A DNA stretch of 64,000 nucleotides from Lepidonotus clava (lineage: Eukaryota > Annelida > Polychaeta > Phyllodocida > Polynoidae): assembly GCA_936440205.1 (NCBI GenBank), contig OW387149.1, positions 7,832,114 to 7,896,113 on the forward strand, given 5' to 3'. The translations under genes and the position numbers were made by a program. A model generated the notes under the pieces. The model saw only the letters and a program-made list of their open reading frames with translations. It was not told where the DNA came from and searched no databases. Below, in pieces: positions 31,462 through 42,660 of the stretch (its first letter is position 1; every line of letters begins with the position of its first letter).

Positions 31462-33023
31462 ATGACTAATAGCAAACTAATCGCCTCATGGAGATCCAGT
31501 ATCAATGCTGAAGATGAAGGATTTGCCCATGAGTGGAATGGTCTAGAATTCAAGATTTCCAAGCACGTTTTCACCTTCCTCTGCCGTGTGTCAAAGAACA
31601 GAATGGATGAACTCAAGTGGAGCCGATTCCATTCAGGGGAGGGTAAAGAAGAGAAGCGAGGCTCCTGCATACCACTCTTCCACAAAGTGAAAACATTTTA
31701 ATTGTTATAACAGAAACAAATGACAGAAAACCTTGAAGATTTAAAAAATATATAAAGTGAAAACAACCATTGAAAATAAAAGTTCCGAGTCTCTGTCTTC
31801 AGTACTTGGACATGAAATGAGTGTGATAAGGAATAACCAAAATTTAACAAATGATTAAAGAGATGTATACATCAAATTAATATTGGGCAATAAGTTGGAT
31901 AGATTTATTCATCATCGTTTTTTAGGTGTGTTACACCTTATGGTATATGTTGACATGATCCTATTATGCGATCATAAATGACACCCAAGGTGGTATGTCT
32001 GTTTCACCATCACACGTGTCATTGACTCATTTGAAAAGTTCTTGGTTTCCTGGGACAGAAAAAAAGGATCAAGCTTCTCCAGATATTCAACATGAATGTT
32101 ATTAAAAATAAATAAAACATTAAATGTGTATTGTGGTAAATAAATATTTTTGTGTGCATGTAAATCAGTAATAATTTTTCAAAATAGCAACAGATATAAC
32201 TCTCAATTTACTTAATTTTTTGTAGGGTCTATATCTCTATGAAGCTGCAGCCCGCTTCAATGACAAATACAAGGTTGCGCAGTGTCAGATGCATTAACAG
32301 GATGTACATGCCTAGTCATTGACCGATTGGTAACAAATGTGCTTATGTTTGTCAGAAGGGGTACCACACCCTGCACATTTTGGCAGGTACCAGTTTTCTG
32401 AAGGAAAATCTGAAGATACCGAGAGCATAATTATATGATTGGTTATCACAGCCAAGAATGAGAATGTGAAATTAAACATTAAAGAAAAATATATATGTTT
32501 AGAGATATGTAAGTATATCTCTATATAAATCATTTGGAGCTGTAATCTAGATGGCACCACCCTCTGCTCCTACAGGTGGATCCACCCTACTGGTATGTTA
32601 ACCCTCATAACCTCACCAGCTCCCACTGCAGTAATATGTTCTTCTGTTATCATGTTGGACAAAAATTCTTTATAATAAAGGGCGGTCGTAAAGACGCCAT
32701 CGTCCAGCATATACGACTTCGTTAATTATTGATAACTTTTTCCCCATGTAACGTTCTATTATTTATACTTGTACAGACAAATATTTATTAAAGTCAAAGT
32801 TTCTCATTTCAATTTGAAATGTAAATACCTTTTAAACAAGTGGCATTGTCAATACCTCGCAGATGCCTGCGACTTTGATGAATGGGTAGTGTACAGAGAG
32901 CCAGGGCTCTCAGGTAGTCATCACCTTCAGGTAGTGTTCGACTTCTCTGAAGTGGGTTACCGGATAGTACACAACAAGCACTTAGGTCCTTACTTCCTGC
33001 TCGTGGCCAGAGGGAAGGCTTCT
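31462..33023 (+). pseudogene. Decayed PIF/Harbinger transposase relic (copy B)
   Basis: Exon remnants in transposase order. 31462-31692: KISKHVFTFLCRVSKNRMDE ... GKEEKRGSCIPLFHK, matching DFQARFRLPPSCVEELTRE ... EHEKRGKPIPLFHK of the intact element. About 32225-32297: GLYLYEAAARFNDKYKVAQC. About 32573-32690: a worn IDGT region. About 32850-33000: EPGLSGSHHLQVVFDFSEVG and HLGPYFLL. The exon between IPLFHK and the GLYLYEAAARF remnant is not seen, and the first catalytic Asp is lost. It is dead, and better kept than copy A at the 5' end. Confidence 0.75.
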
Positions 33024-33504
33024 GGGGGCCATTCCATAAAAAGTTACAATCATTTCTAATACAAATGTTCGCTCCAGAAACAAGATACAAACAAAAATGT
33101 CATGTCTGCGTACTGTACGCAGGTATGCAAAAGTGTGCGTACATCCCTAAAAGCTGCGACAGGTGTGGCAGTGTTTGTAACTCATTTTTAATATTCAAAT
33201 ATTTTTATCACCATTAAGTTATAGTGCTATGATAATATATAGGGTACCATTAGAACCCTTATTTTAAAAGGAATCTGGTAGTAAAAACCAATTTCAAATT
33301 GCCTGAGAATTCATTGAGTTATCAAAGAAAGATGGAAAATTATTTCAAATCCCATCTTATATAATTTGTGGACATTTTTCTAAGTACAGTGTTTGTAGCA
33401 AGTAATTTTTGACATTACGAACACTTTCTCTTACGAACACAACTTACACACAAAGTCAAAGATAATCCTAACACTCACACACATTGTTTGTGGAAAAATG
33501 CCCG
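33024..33504. mobile_element. 481-bp insertion in copy B with a Harbinger-like end
   Basis: Absent from copy A, where GGAAGGCTTC runs straight into GATATAC. The left end is GGGGGCCATTCCATAAAA, one base longer than the GGGGGCATTCCATAAAA end of the Harbinger at 54279. The right end, inverted, reads CGGGCATTTTTCCACAAA, a weaker match. No coding capacity. It could be a non-autonomous relative of that Harbinger. No clean flank duplication is visible. Confidence 0.5.
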
Positions 33505-34048
33505 GATATGCTAAGTAATGTACATGTATATATGAATCTTAAATATAGATAAAAAGTTAGAATATACCAAATGTTCAGAATGTGACTTTCGTGTGAGAAT
33601 TAGTAAGAAACCTGTACAGGTCTTTCCTGAAAATACAAATTTGAAATTCATACAAGCACCATTCTTGTATTGTAAATATATTTATCATCAGTAACCCCTC
33701 TTCTTCTCAATGAGTTCGTACCTCCTAATACTTTATCTAAATAATTTATGTATCGCTACAAAAATACATTAGTTAATTTTGGTATACATGTGTGTAGACA
33801 TATTTTCGATAGTTTACCTCCTATGTCTGAGGCATGTCAATTATATTTACAAAGCAGAGTATCAAGTTCTTTAATGGATATTTGAGAATAGGGTTCTCCT
33901 TCGTCTTCTGATACCTAAAAATTTAATAAGAGTTAAATGACTTCAAAAGAGAATTCTTATCTAGTTCTGAAAAACCCTTTGGTTTATAAGACACCCTTTA
34001 TGAAACTTTGGTCATGTGATGATAATATGTCCTGGAATGAAATCATAA

Positions 34049-35113
34049 TCAATCCTCTCTTTTGTTCAATAGCACTAACTTATCCCATAGAGTAAGATGC
34101 ACTTGATGAGATGCTTGGAAGCTAGTCTCTTTTTGACCATGCATGTGCATAATTAGAAATTTCTTTAGGTAATTAACTGAGTTTGATTGATAAAAATAAA
34201 GTGCTTCATTCCAGCTATAAAGATGACTTATTTGAATGTGCTCCAACCCAGCCCTCTCTGCCAATATTCCAGTAATGTATGGATCATCCAGATGAATCAT
34301 TGCCTTCCTCCTATCTGTCATGGCTAGTTGATACAAAGTCTTTGTAACATCCATTGACATTATATACCCTGAACCACTGCAGAATTGTGGATAGAAGATA
34401 TAAGGGTACTGCAATTTACTCACAGCATATTTACCTTGACGTAATGTATAGGGCCAAAGGTTCCAAATGAGACCCATAAGAATCTTTTTTGTTTTGCCAG
34501 CATTCAACATAGCTGTCAGTTTTGCTTGAAGTAGGAACATATTGACAAAAATATCATCATCTGTCTTCATAACAAACCTTGCTTCTGGACATAGGGAACT
34601 AGCAATTTGCAATCCTGCTATGCCTTTCAATGTCAGGCTACATAATGAGTCCTGTATATTCATTATAACAATATCATTATACTTTGCAGCTTCCTTGAAA
34701 GCCTGGCTATTTGCATTATGATTTTCATATCCCAAAAGAAAAACATAGTCAATATTTCTAAAATATGTCCTATTTGCCCATGTTCTTCTTATCAACTGTC
34801 TCCTTTGGAAGTTTGATGGTAAACTAAAGATGAAAACAAAAAGGTTGATATGGCTGTTTGATCCACAGGTGTTTCTCGGTTCAACATCATATTTTAGGCA
34901 ATATCTCTGTAAGAAGCATTCTGGATGGGTTTCGTTTGGACGAGGTTGTTTGTAAGTGAGAATTACACAGTTATTTTCTTCTTTTACTCCTTCCATGGTT
35001 ATGAGATGTAACTGCCACAGAAAATAAATTGAGACTATGCCCAAAGTAAACATAATCAATGACCGTTTTTTTGTGTACAATATCATATTGTAGACCGTCC
35101 TCTGGGACAACAT
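34049..35113 (-). CDS. Beta-1,3-galactosyltransferase-like (GT31), intact copy
   Basis: 354 residues in one exon. Family role: a Golgi type II membrane enzyme that adds galactose (or a related sugar from a UDP donor) in beta-1,3 linkage to glycans. A short cytosolic tail is followed by a membrane anchor at about 18-38 (SLIMFTLGIVSIYFLW), a stem with sequon NET at 60, then the GT31 domain: QRRQLIRRTW (103-112), sequon NRT (114), FLLGYEN (125-131), the DDD metal/UDP motif at 185-187 (KTDDDIFVN), CSGSGYIMS (245-253) and DDPYITG (276-282). The length is normal for the family. CCAG stands directly before the ATG, suggesting a spliced 5' UTR exon. The acceptor substrate cannot be told. This is the sister of the nonsense-bearing copy at 10209-11273. 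Confidence 0.9.
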   Translation of the reverse strand: MLSQRTVYNMILYTKKRSLIMFTLGIVSIYFLWQLHLITMEGVKEENNCVILTYKQPRPNETHPECFLQRYCLKYDVEPRNTCGSNSHINLFVFIFSLPSNFQRRQLIRRTWANRTYFRNIDYVFLLGYENHNANSQAFKEAAKYNDIVIMNIQDSLCSLTLKGIAGLQIASSLCPEARFVMKTDDDIFVNMFLLQAKLTAMLNAGKTKKILMGLIWNLWPYTLRQGKYAVSKLQYPYIFYPQFCSGSGYIMSMDVTKTLYQLAMTDRRKAMIHLDDPYITGILAERAGLEHIQISHLYSWNEALYFYQSNSVNYLKKFLIMHMHGQKETSFQASHQVHLTLWDKLVLLNKRED

Positions 35114-36843
35114 CTGGAATTAAGCATGATCTTATTAACAAAGGTATCACTTTCAGCTAGAATATATACAAATAATTCCGCATGAACTGCTTAAAGGAAA
35201 AAACCAGTGGTGAACTGCGACAAAAAATAATATAAGTAGGTCTTGGTTTTCTAAAATCATCAGTCAGAACAATTTCAAAATCTGATCAAAGCACTTAAAA
35301 AATTAATGAGCAAATAAGAATTTGCTCAGCTTGCCATTGGGGGTTTCCATTTTGAATATATTACCTAACATGCATCTCACTGTTAAGCCAAATTGTTTCT
35401 GTTTGAACTTGCAAAGGCTTTTCCATAGTATTATATTTAGGTTTGAAAATGCTATTCAAAAAACATCAAGAAATGTCATACTCCTTAGTGGAGATATATC
35501 TATCCACTTTCTGTATAAAGGATTTTAAAATTTTATAGGAGTTTTAGTCTAAAACCTGCCATGGAAACATCAGTTTGTCTAGCAACACCACTATCAGTAT
35601 GTACAACACCTGTTAATGAGATTTTTAAATAAACACATAAACACTAAATTAATAGTGACAGGTATAGTTAATAATCTGAGACCTAATACAGATATTTTGT
35701 GCTTAAATCTAACCCAGTAAACCTAAATGTTGCCTCAATATTGAACCAGTGATTGCCTTCAACATTGAATCATCATTCAGAAATGCCATTTTTCCTACTT
35801 TTGTTGAGTTTCCTACTTTTTGGTGATTTTGGATCACCCATACAAAAATAACTATAATAGCTACACAAAGATAGGGACAGCATATACAACTCCTGAACCC
35901 TGTAAGTCAATGTAGAATGTTGTTTTACCTACCCTAAGTTGAAATGGTGAGAACAAATTAACTGCCCTCAATAAGCACATATTTGTATGCAGACATGCAC
36001 TGAAACTGTAAACTGTTAGAGGAGATTTCTCTTCAACTCTGTGGTAGCAAGCTGCAATTCCTCTCCGTACCGCAACTCCAGTCTTATACATGCCCCCCAC
36101 TTTCCACGAACCCGTAACACATATTCAGGTAATTATAGGGTGCCGAGTGGTGTACACCTTTTCAACAACATAGAATATCACATTGTGTGTGGGCCCACCT
36201 ACACCATGATTCTCAGTTTGTGAATATTCCAGGCAACAATGTAACATTACTATAACTTTGCAGTAATGTTCTATTTAGTTCTGGTTTGGTTCTTGTATTA
36301 CTTTGATGGCATCCAATAATGTATTTAGAACCTAACATCGAGACATTGCACTGTAATGTGATTATAACATCCTTTTTTGGTAAGGTCTTAACTTCACAAG
36401 AAAATTACGTTATTATAACACTCTTTTTTAGAGTGTCTCAACCTAACGTAAAGTGATGTAACTGTTACATAAAGAAAGGGCAGGTAACGTATGGTCACAG
36501 AAGGTGCTTGCTACATCGCTGCTAGCCTGGGATGTGTACCTTTGTGACACATAGGGGCCTACATCATAAACCAGTAAAAACTTAATGTTCATTTTACAAA
36601 TGTTGATTTACAAATATTGTTCAATGCTAGAAACTGATGTTGATCCAAAGTTGAGTGATCAATATTAAAAGTCTCACGATTGCTTTGATGTCTTCATGCT
36701 AACACTGTAGGTAAAAAGGGGGTATATCCTGCTTTGTATCTAATGCTGGAACACTTTTTGCTTGCACTGTACCCCTTTTTATTTTGAATTATACAGCTCT
36801 ATGAGGAGTATCTGTCAATAATAATGTTTTGTTTAGCCTTAAC
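35114..36843. other. Non-coding tail of duplication copy B
   Basis: No recognisable gene. 35653-36809 is the part shared with copy A and with the third copy at 38879-40029. Confidence 0.5.
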
Positions 36844-37129
36844 CATTAGTGCTCAGGAACACATAACGTAATACATTTATAGGGTTTATATTCCGCACAT
36901 TGTGAACAGTCCATTCTGACCCAGATTTACCCTTGCATATCAGAAATTTGGGACACAGTGGATTTTTTCTTGGGTCAAACGCTTTGGCATAGATGGACTA
37001 CAGGTAATTCAGATGCAGGTATCTGGGTAAAAGTAGGCCGACAATTTGTCAATGGTTGAGTGCTGTAGGTAAGCGCTGGCCCAATATGCCCTAGATTCAG
37101 GGAATGACTAGATTCACCCAACTTGAACA

Positions 37130-37755
37130 GTATTATGACTAGATATTATTCAACTCACATTTTCACCATGTTCCCCAGAACATCACAAAAGTATTCCAAA
37201 ACTTTCACACAATTGTCCCTAAAATATCCCCAAAGTATCCTCTTATTATCCCCGAAATTTCTGCAGACTCTCCCAAAAAGTATCCTCAAAGCATCCTCAA
37301 ACTATCCCCCAAATACCTCCAACATATCCCGAACCTATCATCAAAACCATTCTAAAGGTTCGCCAACAATATCCCCAAAGTATCACCAAACTATATCTAA
37401 ACTATCCCCAATGTATTCGTAGACTATACCCAAAGGATCCCAGACAGCCCCAACTGTATTACCAAATCTGTCCTCAGAATACCCCCAGAATACCTCCAAC
37501 ATATCCCAAAAAGATCCCTAAAGTATACCCAGATTACCACTAACGTATCTGAAACATATCCCGAAAATGTCACCGAACTATCCCCAGACAATCCCCAAAG
37601 TATCCTCTTATTACGCTCAAATTATTCCCAAATTATCCCCAGACTACCCAAATAGGAACCCCAAAGTATACCCAAACTATCCCCAAAGTACTCTCAAACT
37701 GTCCCCAAACTATTTCAAAAGTTGTCAAACTATCCCAAACTATCCTCAATATATA
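37130..37755. repeat. Degenerate TATCCCCAAA satellite
   Basis: More than 30 loosely conserved copies of a 10-11-bp word (TATCCCCAAA, TATCCCAAAC, GTATCCTCAAA). The top strand is strongly poor in G. Open frames rich in Pro, Ser, Lys and Tyr on the plus strand are by-products. Confidence 0.75.
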
Positions 37756-38284
37756 GAATAGGATGTCTAAGTGGTAACTGGACCAATGTCACCACGGAGT
37801 GATGCCACTGGACAGATTGCACCACTTTTCCCGGGTGATTTTGCCCATGTCCAAATTTTCCCCTCCCCACATCACAACATGTCCCATGTCACCTTTAAGA
37901 GACCCTCACATCGCATGTTGAATTTCACAAAATAGGCTATGTCTTGACATTGATTCTTATTGTTTATGTCACTAAGGACTATGTCAAATGTGGATTTTAG
38001 GAAATTGTGCTGATTTGTCCATGAATGTTGACTGAACATGACCCTTTTTCATGTGTTGAATTTTAACATTTTTCACAGTCTTTGTGATACTCTTTGTGAT
38101 ACCTACTACATGGGTTTGCTGGTTAAAGGAAAGCTTGCATATAAGTAAAGGGTTAATATTTTTCAATGTAATTCACTGAGGATGGAGACTGAACTAAGAA
38201 CAAATGAATTCCAAAAAATTGTAAGAATATTCCAACTAGAGCCAAAGTAATGGCATAGTCAAATTTGGACTATTTTATATATTT
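37756..38284. other. No gene seen
   Basis: Begins with a TGTCACC / GTGATGCCACTGGAC region of short imperfect inverted words, then AT-rich DNA. No recognisable protein. Confidence 0.4.
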
Positions 38285-38715
38285 TGAAAGGTAATCCTCC
38301 TAATTTGTGACGTCACACGGTGATTAATTGGGAATTCCGACCCTTTGATAAAAGGGAATCCCCATGTGTCAAAGATATATAGATAGGAAAATAAGTTTTA
38401 TTATATCATTTTAATGGAAGTCCCCAAACACACTACAATTAATTATGCTTTTTACTCGCTGAAATGTATTCAATAACCTAGAATTCCCAAGTTGTTTTGA
38501 ATGGGGATTCCCTTTATTATGACGTAGCAAGGGGAGTGCTGACAATCTCAGAAATAAGGGAATTCCCAAATTTTATTTTATTTCCTTTATAATTCACTAA
38601 TACTTTGACTTTTTCCAAATTTCTCTTTTGAAATTGTTTTAGAATACCCAAGAGTAGCTAAGTAAACAAAAATTGGGTTTTTGACAAATTATGTGCAAGT
38701 TTTCCTTTAAGAAAG
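38285..38715. promoter_or_regulatory. Dispersed CRE/kappaB-like module, copy 2
   Basis: Homologous to 24090-24515. It has TGACGTCA (38308), GGGAATTCCG (38330), GGGAATCCCC (38354), GGGGATTCCC (38503), ATGACGTAG (about 38519) and GGGAATTCCC (38558), and ends CCTTTAAG. Half-module spacing is again about 212 bp. No gene is seen next to it, so this may be a free-standing copy of a mobile promoter or the end of a non-autonomous element. Confidence 0.5.
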
Positions 38716-38723
38716 GACCAATT

Positions 38724-40174
38724 TTGTGATTGTGGCCTTATTTTACAATGAATCAAAGGAATTGAATTCTAACACCATGGTCGAGTGCTCAAATGTATGA
38801 TAAGGTAAAATTATAACTAGGATAATATATAATAGGTGTATACATCTTTTTCAATAAAGTGGTTCCTAACAATAAAGTTAGTGACAGGTATAGTTAATAA
38901 TCTGAGACCTAATACAGATATTTTGTGCTTAAATCTAACCCAGTAAACCTAAATGTTGCCTCAATATTGGACCAGTGATTGCCTTCAACATTGAATCATC
39001 ATTCAGAAATGCCATTTTTCCTACTTTTGTTGAGTTTCCTACTTTTTGGTGATTTTGGATCGCCCATACAATCAAAAATATTATAGCTACACAAAGATAG
39101 GGACAGCATATACAACTCCTGAACCCTGTAAGTCAATGTAGAATGTTGTTTTACCTACCCTAAGTTGAAATGGTGAGAACAAATTAACTGCCCTCAATAA
39201 GCACATATTTGTATGCAGACATGCACTGAAACTGTAAACTGTTAGAGGAGATTTCTCTTCAACTCTGTGGTAGCAAGCTGCAATTCCTCTCCGTACCGCA
39301 ACTCTAGTCTTATACATGCCCCCCACTTTCCACGAACCCGTAACACATATTCAGGTAATTATAGGGTGCCGAGTGGTGTACACCTTTTCAACAACATAGA
39401 ATATCACATTGTGTGTGGGCCCACCTACACCATGATTCTCAGTTTGTGAATATTCCAGGCAACAATGTAACATTACTATAACTTTGCAGTAATGTTCTAT
39501 TTAGTTCTGGTTTGGTTCTTGTATTACTTTGATGGCATCCAATAATGTATTAAGAACTTAACATCGAGACATTGCACTGTAATGTGATTATAACATCCTT
39601 TTTTGGTAAGGTCTTAACTTCACAAGAAAATTACGTTATATTAACACTCTGTTTTAGAGTGTCTCAACCTAACGTAAAGTGATGTAACTGTTACATAAAA
39701 AAAAGGCAGGTAACGTATGGTCACAGAAGGTGCTTGCTACATAGCTGCTAGCCTGGGATGTGTACCGTTGTGACACATAGGGGCCTACATCATAACCCAG
39801 TAAAAACTTAATGTTCATTTTACAAATGTTGATTTCCAAATATTGTTCAATGCTAGATGTTGATCCAAAGTTGAGTGATCAATATTAAAAGTCTCACGAT
39901 TGATTTGATGTCTTCATGCTAACACTGTAGGTAAAAAGGGGGTATATCCTGCTTTGTATCTAATGCTGGAACACTTTTTGCTTGCACTGTACCCCTTTTT
40001 ATTTTGAGTTATACAGCTCTATGAGGAGTGATTGTGATTGTGGCCTTATTTTACAACGAATCAAAGGAATTGAATTCTAACACCATGGTCGAGTGCTCAA
40101 ATGTATGATAAGGTAAAATTATAACTAGGGTGATATATAATAGGTGTATACATCTTTTTCAATAAAGTGGTTCC
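38724..40174. repeat. Third partial duplication copy (C) between 143-bp direct repeats
   Basis: 38879-40029 matches the non-coding tails of copies A (11812-12992) and B (35653-36809). It is flanked by two nearly identical 143-bp direct repeats, 38724-38866 and 40032-40174 (TTGTGATTGTGGCCTTATTT ... AATAAAGTGGTTCC). Copies A and B lack these flanks. No coding content. Confidence 0.85.
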
Positions 40175-41240
40175 GCCCTGTTGTGTTACATATGAAACAT
40201 CTTTTTTTGAGTTTCCTATGGTAGATCTATATGAACTGAATTGACCCAAAGTGCCAAAAGTGAGGGAGAGTTGGGGACTGCGCAGGTTCATGGGAAAGGT
40301 GTATACATCCTTTTTCATGAAGCTTGCTTCCACCTATGGGCAGTGTAGGTGGCAGGAAAGTCTGTCTGGACACCCCCTTTTGAGCCCCATACACAAGTGT
40401 TAATTGCCTAAAATTGGCAATCACTGACTCATACTCCTTTCTCGCTTCAGATTCCCGTGTAATCATCGCTCTGACTATAGCATTCTGGGAAGTACAGGGA
40501 CTGCTTTTTGCTGTAACTTGTTACCGGCCTGACTTGGGATCTGAACATATCGCGGCAGGTTACGTGCGTGATGCGGTTGCGTAGTACTACAATAAAATTG
40601 CTTCACGAAAAAAGGCTATAGTCGGACCGAGTATTACATATGGAATCCGACGCGACGGGGGAGTTTGTCACTGACTCACCATAGACACTCAAAGGGGCAC
40701 TGGAGGGATTCTCATACAGTCTCGTAGCTAAAGAAATCACTTCTTATGAAGTTTTCACACAGAAATATTCAAATACTGAAATTAAAACTGAATTTAAGGT
40801 GGCTGTGAAAAAATACCTTGGGTGAAAGTGAATGGGATGTGCATCTTTGAATATGTATCTTTAGTAAATTGACATGTCTTGTGGTGCTTGCCAGCCTGTA
40901 TGCTATAAGTTACTAAAGTGAGCCTGAAGGTCTCAGTGCTACCGGGATTATTATCTGCCAACAATTGATTATATAATTATCATGGGAATCCGTAGATGAT
41001 AAATACAAATACGAAGGATTCCTAATCATGTTATATCCATTCTATATACATATCACTTCATTTATATATATCCATGTCATATAAACAATTTACTGACTAA
41101 TTGACCTCGAAGATATTAAGATCTAAGATTATCAGTATAATTCACTGTAATGTCTGGAAGAACAGATGTATCTGAAGATATTCAATAAAAATACTTTTAA
41201 AAAAAAACGAATTTACCACATCAGCATGCTTTACAGTACG
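40175..41240. other. No gene seen
   Basis: Intergenic DNA, moderately GC-rich at 40500-40700. No frame with a recognisable domain. Confidence 0.4.
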
Positions 41241-41249
41241 CACATGTAT

Positions 41250-41490
41250 TATCTTCAAAATTAATGCTGAATTGTTGGACAATCGAGACATTATGACTAG
41301 AAGGCACAATGGTAAATTGTTTATGTTACCTAAGGTTAATCAACCGAAATTTCAAAGAAACCTAAAATATAGAATTATGTGTTATTGGAACAACCAGGCA
41401 GTTGTTCATAGGAATATTGTAGATAAATTTATATTCAAGAATGTAATCAAAAATGCATTACTGAATCCGTATGAAAAAGTATTATAATGA
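41250..41490 (+). pseudogene. LINE reverse transcriptase C-terminal scrap
   Basis: The frame reads NRDIMTRRHNGKLFMLPKV, then FQRNLKYRIMCYWNNQAVVH, then FIFKNVIKNALL. This fits the closing region of CR1/Jockey-type RT (NTR...L.VP, then Y...WN.LP, then FK..L...L). Only about 70 residues remain. It is a 5'-truncated, probably old copy. Confidence 0.5.
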
Positions 41491-42425
41491 TGAGTTCATA
41501 TTTTCTCTTTGACGGTTGTACTCATTGAATAAAATACATGTTCTCATTCCATCACATTTCATTAAACATCACCAAATGTCATTCTTATGACAAGATATGT
41601 TGTACAGGAGATGAAATTGTATATATAGATGACCCACACCTACAAGAACTAAAATACTGAAGGGGTGCGGGTGGAAGATCGGCTAAGCCGAACCCTTTTA
41701 TTGCCCAAATAAAAATCACCATATGCCAAAAGCCTGGGTTAGAATTATTCCTCAAAGGCACTTAAAAATGAAGGTAAATCCTTAACTTTCAGTCCATTCC
41801 CTCTATATTCCTATATATAAGCTCTCCTGACACCCAGATCTGGACGCCTCTGTCGAGGTTCATAAGGAGGGTTTATACTATGCTCGATTGTCATGTACTA
41901 TAAAACAGATCCAATTACATTACATTTGTTAAAAGAATGATATTAGATGCATTAGTAATCACTATATACAGAAAATCAGCCATATCATGTGTAATGTATA
42001 GAAAAGAGGCTATGTCTCTTCTTGACAGGTGATATGATATCCAGCTGTTCCATATACATGTACCAATATAATTATAAGGGCTATATATTTATATATATAC
42101 CATGCAAGGAGAAAATTAGTTAACACTAGAGGCCCCCACTGTATAAGTAATAGTAAACCGCCACGGACGTGGCGTTTATGCTATATAACCTCCGAGGCGT
42201 CAGCCGAGGAGGTTGTATAGCATAAACGCCACCTCCAAGGCAGTTTATGAGCTTATACTATGTCCCATAGCAAATGGAATAGTCATTTAGACCTATATAT
42301 ATTGATGCATATATAAGATTTATAAAAACATATAATTATATATAGTCATATATGTATATGTAATATTTCTCTAATACCACACGCTCTATAATCACGAGAG
42401 CTGCTGAGAGCTTCCCAATCAGCTC
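41491..42425. repeat. Intergenic DNA with a strong hairpin at 42165-42232
   Basis: GTGGCGTTTATGCTATA at the left and TATAGCATAAACGCCAC at the right pair perfectly around a GAGGCGTCAGCCGAGG middle, making a cruciform-capable hairpin of roughly 65 bp. No gene is seen in the rest of the stretch. Confidence 0.6.
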
Positions 42426-42428
42426 ACC

Positions 42429-42495
42429 ATGTAGTGTAGTGGTTAGGGTGTTTGACTTGTATGCAAGGGGTCCCCAGATCGATCCCAGGGCTGGG
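42429..42495 (+). repeat. tRNA-like segment 1 (SINE head or tRNA pseudogene)
   Basis: TAGTGTAGTGGTTAGGG resembles a tRNA D-arm (A box), and AGATCGATCCC about 35 bases later resembles a T-arm (B box). The stems do not pair well enough for a functional tRNA. Probably a tRNA-derived SINE or relic. Confidence 0.35.
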
Positions 42496-42590
42496 AAACA
42501 ATTTTCTATTTCCATTTTAGGCCCTAATATTATGTGTAAAACGTTTTGTGTGTAGACATATTTGACAGTGATGTACCTGTTTGTAACACC

Positions 42591-42660
42591 TGCCTCTGTG
42601 GTGTAGTGGTTAGCCTCTGGGACTCTGAATAGGAAGATCCACTGTTCGAATCCAGACAGA
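42591..42660 (+). repeat. tRNA-like segment 2, tRNA-Gln-like
   Basis: TGGTGTAGTGGTTAGC, then GGACTCTGAAT, then TGTTCGAATCC follow the order of D-arm, CTG anticodon loop and T-arm of a tRNA-Gln. The anticodon and T stems carry mismatches and the acceptor stem is poor. A tRNA relic or SINE head is more likely than a working tRNA. Confidence 0.4.

Larger units (their letters stand above)
30554..36843. repeat. Segmental duplication, copy B
   Basis: The counterpart of 7261-13026, same order and orientation, 6.29 kb. It is longer than copy A mainly because of a 481-bp insertion at 33024-33504. It contains the better-preserved Harbinger relic and the intact GT31 frame. Beyond 36843 it runs without a break into sequence that matches 26790-26937. 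Confidence 0.9.

Noticed and set aside
37123-37761. Pro/Ser/Tyr-rich frames on the plus strand
   Set aside because: By-products of the degenerate TATCCCCAAA array.
42591-42660. Functional tRNA-Gln
   Set aside because: D-arm and anticodon loop look right, but the anticodon, T and acceptor stems have mismatches, and a second tRNA-like relic lies nearby, so a SINE or pseudogene is more likely.
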